Below, in pieces: positions 53,358 to 64,000 of a stretch of DNA of 64,000 bases. Origin of the DNA: Margaritispora aquatica. Lineage: Eukaryota > Ascomycota > Leotiomycetes > Helotiales > Discinellaceae. Every line of letters starts with the position of its first letter. Positions within the stretch are counted from its first letter, which is position 1. The notes beneath the pieces were generated by a model. It was given only the letters and a program-made list of their open reading frames with translations, searched no databases and had not been told where the DNA came from. The translations under genes were made by a program, and so were the position numbers. Location: the NCBI GenBank assembly GCA_007644065.1, contig VJWN01000013.1, positions 558,001 to 622,000 of the forward strand. Direction: 5' to 3'.

Positions 53358-54423
53358 ATGGCCTCTAAATCTTGCACACTATGTCTACGGACTTTAAGAT
53401 CTCAGTCTCGATCCCTGGCTCAGGTATGCTTATTTGCAACCAGTGAAGAAGCTCTATCTAATGCTATTATGTAGAGTCGAAGCTCAACCCAATTGTCTCC
53501 CTCACTACGTTCCTTTTCAATCACCGCCCAGAGATCAGTCGAGCTTCCAGTGCCAAATGCGACACCCGCAACTTCTATTCCAACAGTCACTCCTACACGC
53601 GCTGAGGGCGGCGCAAAATCATCTACCGCCCCTGCGAGCTTGAAGGCTGCTCTAGAATTCAAGAAGGTGGCAGGGAAATCAGCTGAAACCTATACCGCAT
53701 ACGGCGCTACAGAGGTTTTATATAAGGAGTGTGCAAGACAAGCTAGCTACACGATAGATAGACCACAGGATGAGGACGCAGAACCGCTTAAGACAGAAGA
53801 TGGAGAGGATCTGGGCGTAGGAGAAGGCTGGTGGCATACAGGTTTGTCACTCTATTCTTTTGCGAAGACGTTTCTAACCAAAGACAGAACTGGGCCTGAA
53901 GCCAACATTCAGCACTTGGTCGCAGGTGACTATGCTGCACATGTATCTCCTCTCGGCGAGATTTCGCGCATTTGAGCCATATGCCTCTATGCCATGGCAA
54001 CAACATCTCCTCGATCACTTCTTCTACGATGCAGAGAACCGAATGACCATCAACCACAACATGCATGCGCGCGGCACCCGCAACAAATACTTGAAGGATA
54101 TGTTTATCCAGTGGAGAGGATTACTGGCAGCATACGACGAGGGTCTTGCCAAGGGAGATGCAGTTCTGGCCGCTGCTGTGTGGAGAAATGTCTTCAAGGC
54201 AAAGGAAGATGTTGATGTACAAGCCCTGGCTCAGATCGTGAGCTATATGCGAAGAATTCTCAAGGGGCTGGACGCCTTGCCAGATGAGAAGGTCCAGCAA
54301 GCGGTGATGCAGTTTGGCAGTCCTAAAGATGAAGCTGCAATTGTTTCTGCAAGGAGTTCGTTGATGGATAAACCATTTGAGAATGCACCTGGCAAGGGCT
54401 TGCCCACACCAAAAACGGCTTGA
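53358..54423 (+). CDS. CBP3: Mitochondrial ubiquinol-cytochrome c reductase assembly factor Cbp3 (322 aa)
   Basis: Chaperone that with Cbp6 binds mitoribosomes and newly made cytochrome b for complex III assembly. Three exons: 53358-53423, 53475-53841 and 53888-54423; total 323 codons. The N-terminus is Ser/Arg/Leu-rich without acidic residues for the first 40 positions, a mitochondrial presequence. The ubiquinol-cytochrome c chaperone domain (PF03981) covers about 145-300: ELGLKPTFSTWSQVTMLHMYLLSARFRAF rejoins across intron 2, then HFFYDAENRM, RNKYLKDMFIQWRGLLAAYDEGLAKGD and VWRNVF. Length equals fungal Cbp3. Confidence 0.94.
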
Positions 54424-55715
54424 ACATGACCTACGGTCAGATGTATAATATGGAGGGGCTGTGTACGAATTGTATGAACATATGTATAAAGCAGGTAACC
54501 AGTCTTTTATCATAAAGTATAATGAAAGCGAACGCCGCACTATGTCTAAATTCATACTCCTTATCCATCCTCACGGTGAATCTAGCATTCAAGCGTGATC
54601 AAACCTGAATTGATCAAATCGCAACACGAGTGTCCAATTCGTCTCCGTCGATGCCTTCACGTATGAGTGTACTTATCCACCTTGAGCTTTTTTGGGCCCA
54701 CTACATATCTCCAGTCCCACGCAACTGGTCTCAGTGCAAGTGATAGCGATGTGTTGATGCGCACAAGCGAAATGCTGACCTGGGCAGGTTTAAACGATTA
54801 CTGTGCTGAAAGTAGTATGTCCTGTTTGCGAGTGCTGGTTCGGTATTTATTCAGTCAACTGAACAAGCCGAACAAATATTTTCTTACTACACCTTTAGGC
54901 ATGGGTCGTGCATTACACGCTGATCGGAGCACAGAAGAGAGAGCGGTAGAAAGCACCAAGCCATTATCAGTCTCAGACTACCTATGTATCAATCGTAATA
55001 GACGAAACAGCGAGTGGTTCAAATTATCATAGAGGATACTAGAATGCTGGTGGTTTTGGTTGACACATTTGCTTGATTAAGACGGACTTTCAGCTACGTA
55101 ATGTTATTTCAGACAGTGCAGCATAAGAGAGCAACCTACCTTGCCAAAATGATGGGCAAAGTATGGTTAGTCCTTACTATATTGAGCTGGAGAATTTCTC
55201 TATAGAGCTGTGGTGGCTCGGATATCAAGTATTCATCGCTTCACTAATCGAGAAATTGATTCATGTAATGCTGGAAGCAAGACGGGGCGAGGTAGAAATA
55301 ACATTCAGATAGATAGGGCAAGCTGACTGAGAATTCAAGAACGATGTTCCCACAAACATAACGAAACTAGACTGTTTGTCGAATGGACCAGTCAAGTTTG
55401 ACTCCTAAAGCAGACAAGTGCTGAATATAAGATTTTGATTCTACCATACAACAGGGCATAAGTATGAATGAGGAAACTTCAGGAAAAGATATTCATATTC
55501 ATTTGCTTGCTTCTCCAGGAAACTGTTATAGGTAAGAGTTAAGTGAACTTAAACTATAATCTTACAATTACAAGGTCAATAAGAAAGTCACGACAAAAAA
55601 GCTATCTGACAGTACGTATAACAATACAGTAACAATACCAATTACACGCCTAGCTCGCGTCGTCTAGTTTCCCTGCCTCCTATCGAGTGCCATACAGGAC
55701 CTCAGTATCAAAATT
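54424..55715. other. 1.3-kb intergenic region
   Basis: AT-rich. Frame 54667-55032 has no domain. Convergent with the OPT gene. No RNA or repeat recognised. Confidence 0.55.
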
Positions 55716-58489
55716 CTACCAAGTAGCAGGACCAAAGTGCTGACCCTCCGCGACAATCTTCTGCACAGCCGTGCCCTGCGCATCCATCGTCGAACTCACA
55801 ACCGTATTCCCCCACCAAACCGGCGCCTCGATATTATTTAGCGTAAACGCAAAGAAAATAAAGAGCGTACTCAGCGCAAGTCCCAAATCTAGGCCACTGC
55901 TAGTGAGGTAATTAAGTCTCGACCACCAGTTGAAATAGCGTTGTCGGATGACCTTCTGGAAGATGAAGCCCACGATGCCCCAGGACAGGTAGTTGAGCGG
56001 TGTCGCAGGTGGGATGGACGCCGCACCGCCGAAGATCAATGGAGCCATAAGATACTTGATTGGTGTGTTGGGCCAGCGACGTGCTCCGAAGTAGATCACC
56101 ACAGGTACGACGGCGCCAAGGAGGAAGAAATAGAAGAGTGCCGAGTAGACCTGGCCTGGTGAAAAAATGCGTGCGGGCCCGATGAGACCCCAGATTACGG
56201 AGGCGGAGAAGAAGACACGGCCTGCTGGGCAGGTGAAATGTTGGGGTTGATGGGGTGTGCAGACTCCTTCGATGTTGGCGAGAGCGAAGCGAATGACGAA
56301 AACTCTGAGAGGAGGTCAGTGTGAGTAATGAATGAAACTTGGTCTTTTGAAAACATCTCCGAAGAGCTGTCGCATCCTCTAGGGCATTGAGCTATAATGG
56401 GGAAGGGTTACTTGCTGGATGAAACAAGACAGAGTTGTGGCTACGACTTGAGCCATGAACATTGTCCGTGGTGGGATCTAGGTTACGATTAGTGTACGAT
56501 TGGATTGCTGGGAATGCGTTTGCCTACTTTCATATAGTGACCGAACTTCAAGTCGCCCGTGAAGCTCAAGGCTTGAGACCTGTGGAAAATGAGTAATGTC
56601 CTATCGAAGGAATCAAAACACTTACATAGTGATATATCCATAAGTCTTGAAGATCATCAATGCAAGTGGTCTGCCTGGTTGAATGTAACCAAACACAAAT
56701 TCAGTGAGGACGTTGAGACCTATTTGCGTATTGGTGATGGCTTGGATGATTCCGATAGGAAGTGTAAACACGAAAGAGATTCCGAGAGCGAGGAAAAATG
56801 CCCACCAAGTCATGTTGGTAGGGAACGCAAGTACAGTGACGAGACTCAAAACGACCATGAGGGCGAAGAGACCCATGTACCACCAGGTCGGAGCTTCCCT
56901 ATATTTCCTCATCATCTTCATGTGTACGTCTTCCTGCTCCACCTTACTGTTGCGGAATTGTTGCCAGATCTCCTTTCCGTGATGGAGGTAGGTGTAAACG
57001 ATCAGAGAGGCAATAGCAGCAAATGAGAGTCCGTATGAAAGAGCAAATGTAGTCGAGAGAAAAAGAGGCGAATAGGCTTTGTATGCAGCTACATCAAGAG
57101 TGAACTGTGGCGTCAAAATCCTGGAGACATTGTATGAAGAGCCAGTGTTGTCATATGTGGTGCTGTCACTCATTGGAAGATATTCTGCACTCCAAGCACC
57201 ACCGTAATGGAGAGCAGATGCGCCAATGATGTAGAATGTAACGAGTCCAATCAGAGTGTTGGCAATAGCAAACCACGGTGGAATCAATGGGCTTCCCACA
57301 AATCCCGAGATCTGAGTCCAGTCAAAGGTGATTGGAAGCAACGAAAGCCCAGTGGATCCTCCGAAAAGTTGATTGACAATGACATTGTTTGGCTTGATCC
57401 ACGTAGCGAATGCAAAGACGGAAAGGAACTGCATCAGGAAGCCAGGGATGAAGTAGTAGATGGCAGCCCCAAGACAAACGTACGCAAACCACCTATAACG
57501 AGGCATTGAGCCTCCAATGATGGTGGGGTCTGCCTTAGGAGGTGCCTCGTACATGGCATTCATGAGCGTGACACTAACAAGATTTCCTGGCCAGATCATG
57601 GCAGCCGGATAACTAGTCGCTGTCAGTCATCTCTCTGATAGTTGTGAAAAGAGAAACACTAACACTAAAAATTTGCGCATCATGCCTGCGATACCATAAC
57701 CAATAGATTGTGTAGATATGACCAGCAAGAGCTGGAACACGAGACCAAAATCTTGCTTGTAGAATGCAATCTGAGCTAGAAGAATGTCTGTGGCATAGGC
57801 GGCACTGAAACTCACACTTGCCATGACAACGATGACTGAGTGCTCCTTGATATTGAAAGGGCCTGGATTGAGTGTCCATGTCATTCCAAAAGTGTTGAAC
57901 TGTTTAGTAGGCATCACCTTGGCCCAGCCATGTCCCATTGGCCAGGCAATGATTTGTGCCACTAAGGCACCGAGTCCGATTGATGGTGCTCGAAGTGAGA
58001 ACAAAGTGTTCATGCTAGCGCCAACGAAGACGAGCATGATTCCAATCGTCCAAGCACGAATAGTGTTGGCAGGGACGTCTTCATCGTAGTTACGAACAGC
58101 AGCACGAACTTCTGGATAGGGAGAATCCTCAATCTCCTTAAGTGATGCTGCGTCCTCATCATCAAAGGATGAGTTGTCGAGAAGTATCGATTCCCTCTTG
58201 TCCGTGGGAAGATTGGGATCTTAATCTCGTCAGTAATTATTCAATGAATTATAGTGCAATCCAACATACCCCACATCGAAAGCCGAGCCTTTAAGTCTGT
58301 CACAGGATCTGACCTTCGATTGTCGTACCTCGAAAATGCTGCACCCGGATTGATCTCTCGGCTGGATACATCGACATCATCCATCTTCGGATTCCAATCT
58401 TTCTCATCCTCGTACTTTCCATACACTTCGCGTGTCTCCATGGGAGCCGCACCTGGCGGCTTCCCAACACCTTCGAACTGGAAGGCCAT
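55716..58489 (-). CDS. OPT-family oligopeptide transporter (821 aa)
   Basis: Proton-coupled plasma-membrane importer of small peptides (tetra-/pentapeptides, glutathione) in the Isp4/Opt1 group. Six exons: 58270-58489, 57664-58219, 56626-57612, 56528-56579, 56416-56477 and 55716-56304; total 822 codons. The first 130 residues are hydrophilic. The hydrophobic core starts TIRAWTIGIMLVFVGASMNTLFSLR. The family signature around NPGPFNIKEHSVIVVMASVS (NPG and KEH motifs) is clear, as are KFLVYPAAMIWPGNLV, KIPPRTMFMAQVVATT and CPAGRVFFSASVIWGLIGPAR. Intron 5 (56305-56415, 111 nt) needs a GC donor (GCAAGT) for the frame to continue into VFVIRFALANIEGVC. The last helix group ends TLNNIEAPVWWGN. It diverges from CEM1. 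Confidence 0.93.
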
Positions 58490-59816
58490 TTAATTTCGGA
58501 TGGGCGACACGGAGATCGATCAACGGTCTGAAGAACCATCTTTTAGAGTGCATAGACGATATATATGATATTATTGCAAAGCTAAACTACGTGACTGGCA
58601 TTGGCATGTGCTAGGATATTGGGCGTATTGACTAGGGCTAATCTGTGACTGAGGTGAAGCAGAAGAATGTGGAGGAGGGGGTACAGTTAGATAAGATGCC
58701 TCGCTCAGATTCGCTCGAATTGAAGGGAAAGCTCCAGAATGAACCCATTATAGACTTCTCCATGGATGTCCTCTGAAGTGAAAAGCAAGCTGGATAGGAT
58801 CTCTGCCTCTGAACAGAGCAGAAAGCATCGCTCTCAATGGAACGGTGACTTCCCGAGCCCAGTTTAGTGGCAGCATTCAAGATTTACCGGAAGCAAACAT
58901 ATCGTCGCCAAACTATTGGTTCGAAGGAAAGACCATTTTCAAGAATTCGGGGCAGATAAGAACAATTCGCAGGATTTTGTGTCTGCACGGTGTGGCGTGA
59001 AACAATTCTGCGGCCATCTTGAGGGACGTGGTTGTTATGCACTGACTTGTGGCTGTAACAATAACCTTCAGATTGCCCTCGAAACGAAACAAAAGAAGCC
59101 TCTGTGGCATCGAGATGCTTGCTCAAGCGAAACCTCTTGACTTTAATCTCATGATCTTCGGGACCCGAAGTTCGGGTCGCGCTGATAATGGCGTTGATCA
59201 TGTCGCATTTATCGCTTTGATGAAACAAAGTTGAGATTGGCTCGAAGTGTCTGATGCCCATTATTAGCAATTGCTTTTTCTATTAAGATTGTCCGCAACA
59301 GATACTGGCTAGTACTTGTCATGGAAAGGGCTGTAAGTTGATTGAGACAGAGAAGGTGACTGAGGATCGAAGTGTAGAGTTAAACATAGGTGGGTTGCTC
59401 AAAGTTTGTTATGTACAAAAGCAGCTGGGAAGCTACCACACGTTTGTATCTAAGATCGCACACTAGTGGTTGAATGAAAGATGAGGTGTAAGAGTAATTT
59501 AGCAAGAATAAGCATAAATCGGAAAGTCTATGACATTGATCATCATAGCTTCTGTGGGCTCAGGTTTATGTTTGGGACCAAGTGAAGATCGAAAGATCGA
59601 GCCCATGATTGAAATCTGTACCTGAAGGTAGGCCAAGATCTTAGGTCAGAAGCGAGAGTGGAATAGAACAGGGAGTTAAGCCACTATTGCAAATGCGGCT
59701 GGGATCATGGCGGTGTGAAGTGGCACAATTTCTTCCATCCTCTGACTTTGGAATGGACATGCTCAGTGGGCTACCCTTCCGCTGAATCTTATATCTCAGA
59801 TTATTATGGCTGGACA
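58490..59816. other. 1.3-kb divergent OPT / CEM1 region
   Basis: Frames on both strands (for example 58884-59270 minus) lack domains. No repeat or RNA recognised. Confidence 0.5.
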
Positions 59817-61209
59817 ATGCGACGCGTGGTAGTAACTGGCTTGGGAGCTATTACGCCGCTTGGTGTAGGTATTCGACAAACCTGGAAGCGACTTCTTGCC
59901 AGTGAATGTGGTATTGTCAGTACAACCAACCTTCAACCAACGCATCGATGGCAAGAGCTTCCTAGCACTGTTGCAGGAATTGTCCCATCTGGCAGCAGAA
60001 ATGAAGGAGGATGGCAAGCTTCGGACTGGCTCGAGAAGGGGGAAGAGCGGCGCATGGCTAGATTCACTCAATTCGCAATTGCAGCCACGGAAATGGCTTT
60101 TACAGATGCAGGATGGAGACCAGAAACTCAGGAACAGAAGGAAAATACGGGTGTTTGTTTAGGAAGCGGTATTGGCAACCTCGAAGAGCTGTACAATACT
60201 AGTGTGATATACGAGAAGGATGTGAGCTTGTAAATTCTAACAATCTGATCATCACTAACTGCTCTAAGGGTTACAAAAAAGTATCACCACTGTTCGTTCC
60301 TAAACTTCTCATCAACCTCGGTGCAGGTCATATCTCAATGAAATATGGGTTACAAGGACCTAATCATGCTGTGACAACAGCCTGCACAACCGGCGCACAC
60401 GCCATTGGTGATGCTTCTCGATTTATTGCCTATGGGGATGCAGATGTCATGGTTGCAGGAGGATCAGAATCTTGTATACATCCTTTGGCACTGGCTGGGT
60501 TTGCTCGTTCACGGTCTCTTGCGACGGTATTCAATGACGACCCTACCTCGGCTTCTCGACCATTCGACCAAGAGAGATGTGGTTTTGTGATTGCCGAAGG
60601 TGCAGGTGTTGTTGTACTGGAAGAGCTAGAACACGCAAAAGCACGTGGTGCACATATATATGCCGAACTTAGAGGCTATGGATGCAGTGGTGATGCCTAC
60701 CACATGACAGCACCAAGAGAGGATGGTTCTGGAGCTCTTTTAGCCATGAAAAGGGCATTGAAACATGCAGGCATCAAACCGCATGAGGTTGACTATATCA
60801 ACGCGCATGCGACTAGCACACCTCTTGGGGATGCTGCAGAGAATGCTGCTATAAGAGCCTTGATGCTTGGTGAGAATGGTGTTCAGAGCGAGGACAAAAT
60901 TGCTGTAAGCAGCACTAAAGGTGCCCTTGGGCATCTTCTTGGCGCTGCTGGTGCAGTTGAAGCCATTTTTTCGATACTGGCTGTCAAGGAGGTGGGTGGT
61001 TTAAATTTCATTTTTCCTATACATGCCAATACTAACATCCGAGACAGAATGTGATGCCACCCACACTGAATCTTCGAAAACGAGACGCAGGATTCAAGTC
61101 AAATTACGTTCCATTAACAACCCAAGAAAAAATAGTGAATGTCGCAATATCAAACAGCTTTGGATTTGGGGGAACAAACGCCTCCCTGGCCTTTTCAAAA
61201 TACAACTGA
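59817..61209 (+). CDS. CEM1: 3-oxoacyl-[acyl-carrier-protein] synthase, mitochondrial type II FAS (429 aa)
   Basis: Condensing enzyme of mitochondrial fatty-acid synthesis, needed for lipoate and respiration. Three exons: 59817-60221, 60269-60991 and 61048-61209; total 430 codons. The start [18 protein letters not shown] matches the KAS II family; the open frame continues upstream but without an ATG. Active site Cys174 in [14 protein letters not shown]; His315 in [11 protein letters not shown] and His357 in [13 protein letters not shown] complete the Cys-His-His triad. The C-terminus [17 protein letters not shown] is the usual end. No presequence precedes the catalytic domain, so import would rely on the basic MRR start or on an unseen leader exon. 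Discrete KAS with this length is not part of a polyketide synthase, so it is housekeeping rather than cluster-specific. Its stop lies only 56 nt from the convergent UstYa-like stop. Confidence 0.93.
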
Positions 61210-61265
61210 TCAGAACAGGCCAAACTAGCACAATCTAACAATTCCTAATGCCATGATTCGCCTTC

Positions 61266-62389
61266 CTATGTACCTCCACCATTAAGCATGCCATGTATCA
61301 CACCTCTCTCAGTATACCATTTTCGGAAAGTATCCCAACTGCGACAAGTATGAGCTTGCGGGGTGCCTATGAGATTCATGTTTGGCTCCTCTCCATAAGG
61401 GCGCAGAGGAACTGGTGTCAAATCGCCAGCACATTGGACGGTCTGCCTCAGCTGATCTAGACAGTGCTCTGAGATATAGTGAGCATTTTGCTTAATGTAC
61501 CCTACACACTATCCAACATACCAATATGGATCTGCTGTAAGTCCTTCGGTAGTGCATGCATATCGTGCTGAGAATAATACTCTTGATAAATAGCTTTTCG
61601 AAGGGCATTAACGCAATGGAGTGAGTGCATGACCTCTACTCTACTATTTGTGAGCAATATGATGGGGTATATTTAATGGCTTGTCAGCATACTCTGCCAG
61701 GTATATTCCACGAATTGGGACAGGATCGTCAAGCAACTTGGCTTCTTCCTCGCTCAAGACAAGATATTGGCCTTGACACCACCGTCAGCGGGGTTGAGAT
61801 CATGCAATAGTTTTCCAACCTGTTAAAAGATTGTCCCAAGCTTTGTCGATTTCCGGTCGTGGTGATCCTACATACTGTGGTTGATCGAGGCTGAACTCTC
61901 GATAGTATGCGTCTGCAGTTGCGTTGTACCTGAAGGCGCTCGTGAATATCACCTCTTCTTGCTGAATCGTGGTTCTGGCAGGCTCTACAGCACTATTAGT
62001 TTTGTTTTCCATTCCACATTGGAATTCTGACTCCACTCGGTTTTATATCCATCCCCTAAAACTTTGCGCTTGCACCCCTCATCTGATTTGGTCCATTGAA
62101 ATACAGAACGAGCTCCAAGGGAGACAACAAGGATGGTAAGCACCACCGCATACACTTTGAGCCATTTCGAGTTTGCTTGCTCTTCCAAATCAGAATCAGT
62201 TTCATCGGAAGAACTCTCCTCATGGGCAACGCCTCGATAACCAGATGGAGTCGCTATTCTGAGCGAGGCCAACAATTTGGGTTTGCTATTTCTTTCCATG
62301 TCTTGATGCATTTGGTCCGATTCACTATTTGGAGAGTCGTAGGCCATTACGTCCTGTTTCCTGTTGGTCGAGAGATATTCGTTTTCCAT
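61266..62389 (-). CDS. UstYa-family (DUF3328) type II membrane protein (308 aa)
   Basis: Five exons: 62032-62389, 61820-61984, 61693-61771, 61522-61643 and 61266-61468; total 309 codons. Introns of 47, 48, 49 and 53 nt hide the domain from single-frame views. Residues 1-75 are hydrophilic with an acidic Ser/Asp/Glu patch; 78-95 is the membrane anchor; the domain is lumenal. Conserved pieces are QPQYVGSPRPEIDKAWDNLL, YLVLSEEEAKLL, and the two HxxHC motifs: HSLHC at 207-211 and HIEHC at 240-244. QAHTCRSWDTFRKW comes near the end. UstYa homologues are copper-/HxxHC-dependent oxidases that macrocyclise or hydroxylate peptides in ustiloxin, phomopsin, cyclochlorotine and similar pathways. Many also occur outside such clusters. 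The substrate here is not known; the gene is head-to-head (about 610 nt) with a secreted repeat protein. Confidence 0.9.
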
Positions 62390-63001
62390 GTGCTTTGACA
62401 AGTGCAGCTGATGAAGAAAGATGCCATATCTTAGAAACTTAAGATTGATATCCCCGTACCAAGGAACTGGAGCACATGTGATACATGTTGAATAACTGCA
62501 GTTGTACAATTCAAATCAGATCGTAGCACATATCTCAGCCTAGTCCTCTTCTGATATTCCCATCCAAAGCAATGGGAGACACGCGCTGTCGATCGGTAAC
62601 ATTTCGCATTCAGGACGATAACTAATGATAAGTCTCCATGCGATTCATAATCTGATCCTTTGCTTCTCATCGACAATGGCTTCACAAGACAAGGGCTTTG
62701 GCGTGCTGGTGCGTTCAACAATCTCCAGCTTCTCTCTACACATCACCTACGCTATCGATTGCAACAAGTCGAGGAGGACGAGTAGGTCGGATATCTCGAT
62801 CTCCTCTCTTCAGCACGAGTCAATTGCATGGACGGATGTTTGAAGTTAAAATTAGGTAGCTGATGGCGGTGTTCTGTGTTCTGATGTCAAGTATATCATA
62901 ATCTCATTTCTCTACATTCTTTAGCTGATAATCTGCTGCCCAAGCTATTTCCCCTTCTCAGAAACACGGTGTTGTTGGTATATCTAAATACAATTCTCAC
63001 C
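62390..63001. other. Shared divergent upstream region of the UstYa-like and repeat-protein genes
   Basis: About 610 nt. A plus-strand frame at about 62625-62843 has no domain. A bidirectional promoter is plausible from the layout; no operator palindrome stands out. Confidence 0.45.
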
Positions 63002-64000
63002 ATGCATTTTAGCAATCCTTTTATTTTGGCGGCTTTGCCTCTTGTTTTTAGTGTGCCCGTAGACTTGGAGGTAACTCGTGTGTTCTTCCTCTTATAGTTA
63101 TAGATACTGATACTTGTTTAGACAAGACAATCACTCAGCCAAGTCACCGCACTCGCAAAACCTATTTGTGACGCCGCAACAGCAGCCAAGGTACCACTAC
63201 CATGTCCAGGAGCAGATACTGCTGCCTCAGCCGCTCAAGTCCTGACCGCTCTTGGGCCAGTCTGCAATGCGATTCCTCAAGCCAGTCTTCCAGTTGGCTG
63301 CTCAACTGTCACCACGCTCCTGAATAATGCAGCTGCTCTTAACAACATTTTTTCTGGCGCGGGACTGGGAGGTCTGCTTGCCAGAGACGAAGACCTTGAG
63401 CGTCGACAGCTCGAATCGACTGTTGCTGGTCTCCTTGGTGCCCTCACGGGTATCTTGTCAACGTCATCTGGTACTGGGCTTGGAAGCCTCACGGGATTGC
63501 TGGCTAGAGAGGCGAACGCTACTCCAACACCACAAGAGGAGAATGATACAGGTGGACAGGATCCTCTCACTACAGCTTTGAATATTCTTCTTGGTCTCAC
63601 GAGTCTCTTTTCTGGTGGCAGCAGTGGGCTTGGTGGTCTTACAGGTCTTTTGGCACGTGAAGCTGAAGCGAACCCAGAGCCACAAGGTGGTGATCCTGTC
63701 AGTACCGCTTTGAGCATTCTGCTTGATCTTGCTAGTAGTCTTGGTGGAGCTGAAGGTGGGCTGGGTGGACTTACCGGTCTTCTTGCTCGTGAGGCTGAGG
63801 CTAGTCCTAAGGCACAAGGAGGTGACCCCATGAGTGCGATCTTGGCCGGCCTACTTGGTGGACTTAGTGGACTCAGTGGACTGACCGGTATTCTCGCCCG
63901 CGATGCCTCACCAGAGCCTCAAGATCCAGTCAGTTCTCTCCTCGGCACCCTTCTAGGCCTGCTCGGTGGTAGCGGAGGAGGACTGGGTGGGCTCCTCGCC
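63002..64000 (+). CDS. Secreted protein with Leu/Gly/Ala repeats ending in LLAREAEA-type segments (partial, 3' end outside window)
   Basis: Two exons visible: 63002-63070 and 63122 to beyond 64000, giving 316 codons so far. The first ~18 residues are a signal peptide (MHFSNPFILAALPLVFSV). Residues 24-95 contain four Cys (PIC, LPC, PVC, VGC) and look like a small disulfide domain. From about residue 100 the protein is repetitive: blocks of DPxSTALxILLxL, then GGLGGLTGLLAREAEAxPxxQGG, spaced about 130, 130, 105 and 100 nt. The segment ends are LLARDEDLERRQ, LLAREANATPTPQ, LLAREAEANPEPQ, LLAREAEASPKAQ and ILARDASPEPQ. EAEA is the dipeptidyl-aminopeptidase spacer known from the yeast alpha-factor precursor, but here it follows Ala-Arg rather than Lys-Arg. 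A wall/surface protein is as likely as a processed precursor. I do not recognise the family. Confidence 0.7.

Noticed and set aside
54667..55032. 121-codon plus-strand frame downstream of CBP3
   Set aside because: No domain or signal; composition like random intergenic sequence.
63277..63831. Antisense frames of 117-184 codons in the repeat-protein gene
   Set aside because: Repetitive shadows of the plus-strand Leu/Gly/Ala repeats.
63122..64000. Canonical dikaritin (UstA-like) precursor or alpha-pheromone precursor
   Set aside because: Visible repeats contain no Tyr or Trp cores and no regular Lys-Arg sites, so neither label can be given; kept as an open hypothesis only.
1..64000. CRISPR array, rRNA operon, transposase or reverse transcriptase genes
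   Set aside because: None of the frames shows such domains, no direct-repeat/spacer pattern is visible, and no conserved rRNA segment was recognised.

Overview
The window is nuclear DNA of a filamentous ascomycete (Pezizomycotina). Nearly every gene has several short spliceosomal introns of about 43-110 nt with fungal GTATGT-like donors and CTAAC/CTAAT-like branch sites. Genes are monocistronic on both strands, and the families (Zn2Cys6 regulator, UstYa-like protein, SC1-like membrane protein, DUF3431 protein, short secreted tyrosinase) are typical of this group. Protein character suggests Leotiomycetes/Helotiales, but that is only an impression. Most gene models below were rebuilt exon by exon from the sequence. 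In each rebuilt model the exon lengths sum to a multiple of three and the family motifs rejoin across the junctions; the 41.7-43.3 kb gene keeps one unresolved junction.

Layout. 0-7.5 kb: one gene for a low-complexity protein (668-2071, minus), then about 5.5 kb without a convincing gene, dense in microsatellites and holding four copies of a short dispersed repeat. 7.5-11 kb: a secreted/membrane alpha/beta hydrolase divergent from a Zn2Cys6 transcription factor. 11.3-21.9 kb: DUF3431 protein, isochorismatase-family hydrolase, bifunctional THI6, eIF5 and TTI1. 22-26.6 kb: AT-rich gene-poor stretch with a palindromic GGTACC-rich cluster. 26.6-37.1 kb: compact housekeeping block (succinate/fumarate carrier, twinfilin, Mediator Med22, PUS1, TFIIE-alpha, family X DNA polymerase). 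37.8-47.3 kb: Dal5-type MFS permease, MAPEG protein, an unrecognised coiled-coil protein, LtrA-domain membrane protein, dihydrofolate reductase. 48.3-64 kb: secreted tyrosinase, SC1/rhodopsin-like membrane protein, CBP3, OPT oligopeptide transporter, mitochondrial-type ketoacyl synthase CEM1, UstYa-family (DUF3328) protein, and a secreted repeat protein cut by the window edge.

How they fit. Most of the window is core biology: thiamine and folate metabolism, translation initiation, RNA polymerase II transcription, tRNA modification, actin, DNA repair, and mitochondrial complex III assembly and fatty-acid synthesis. The accessory interest lies at the right end. A UstYa-like gene stands head-to-head with a secreted protein built of repeats ending in LLAREAEA-type segments, with a tyrosinase and an oligopeptide transporter within about 15 kb. 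This recalls the parts list of fungal dikaritin-type RiPP loci. However, the visible repeats lack dibasic Kex2 sites and aromatic core peptides, and housekeeping genes are interspersed, so it is a hypothesis only. Other points are two GC-AG introns, tyrosinase micro-exons of 13, 14 and 21 nt, and two stop-free 3n introns that could hide or change protein segments.
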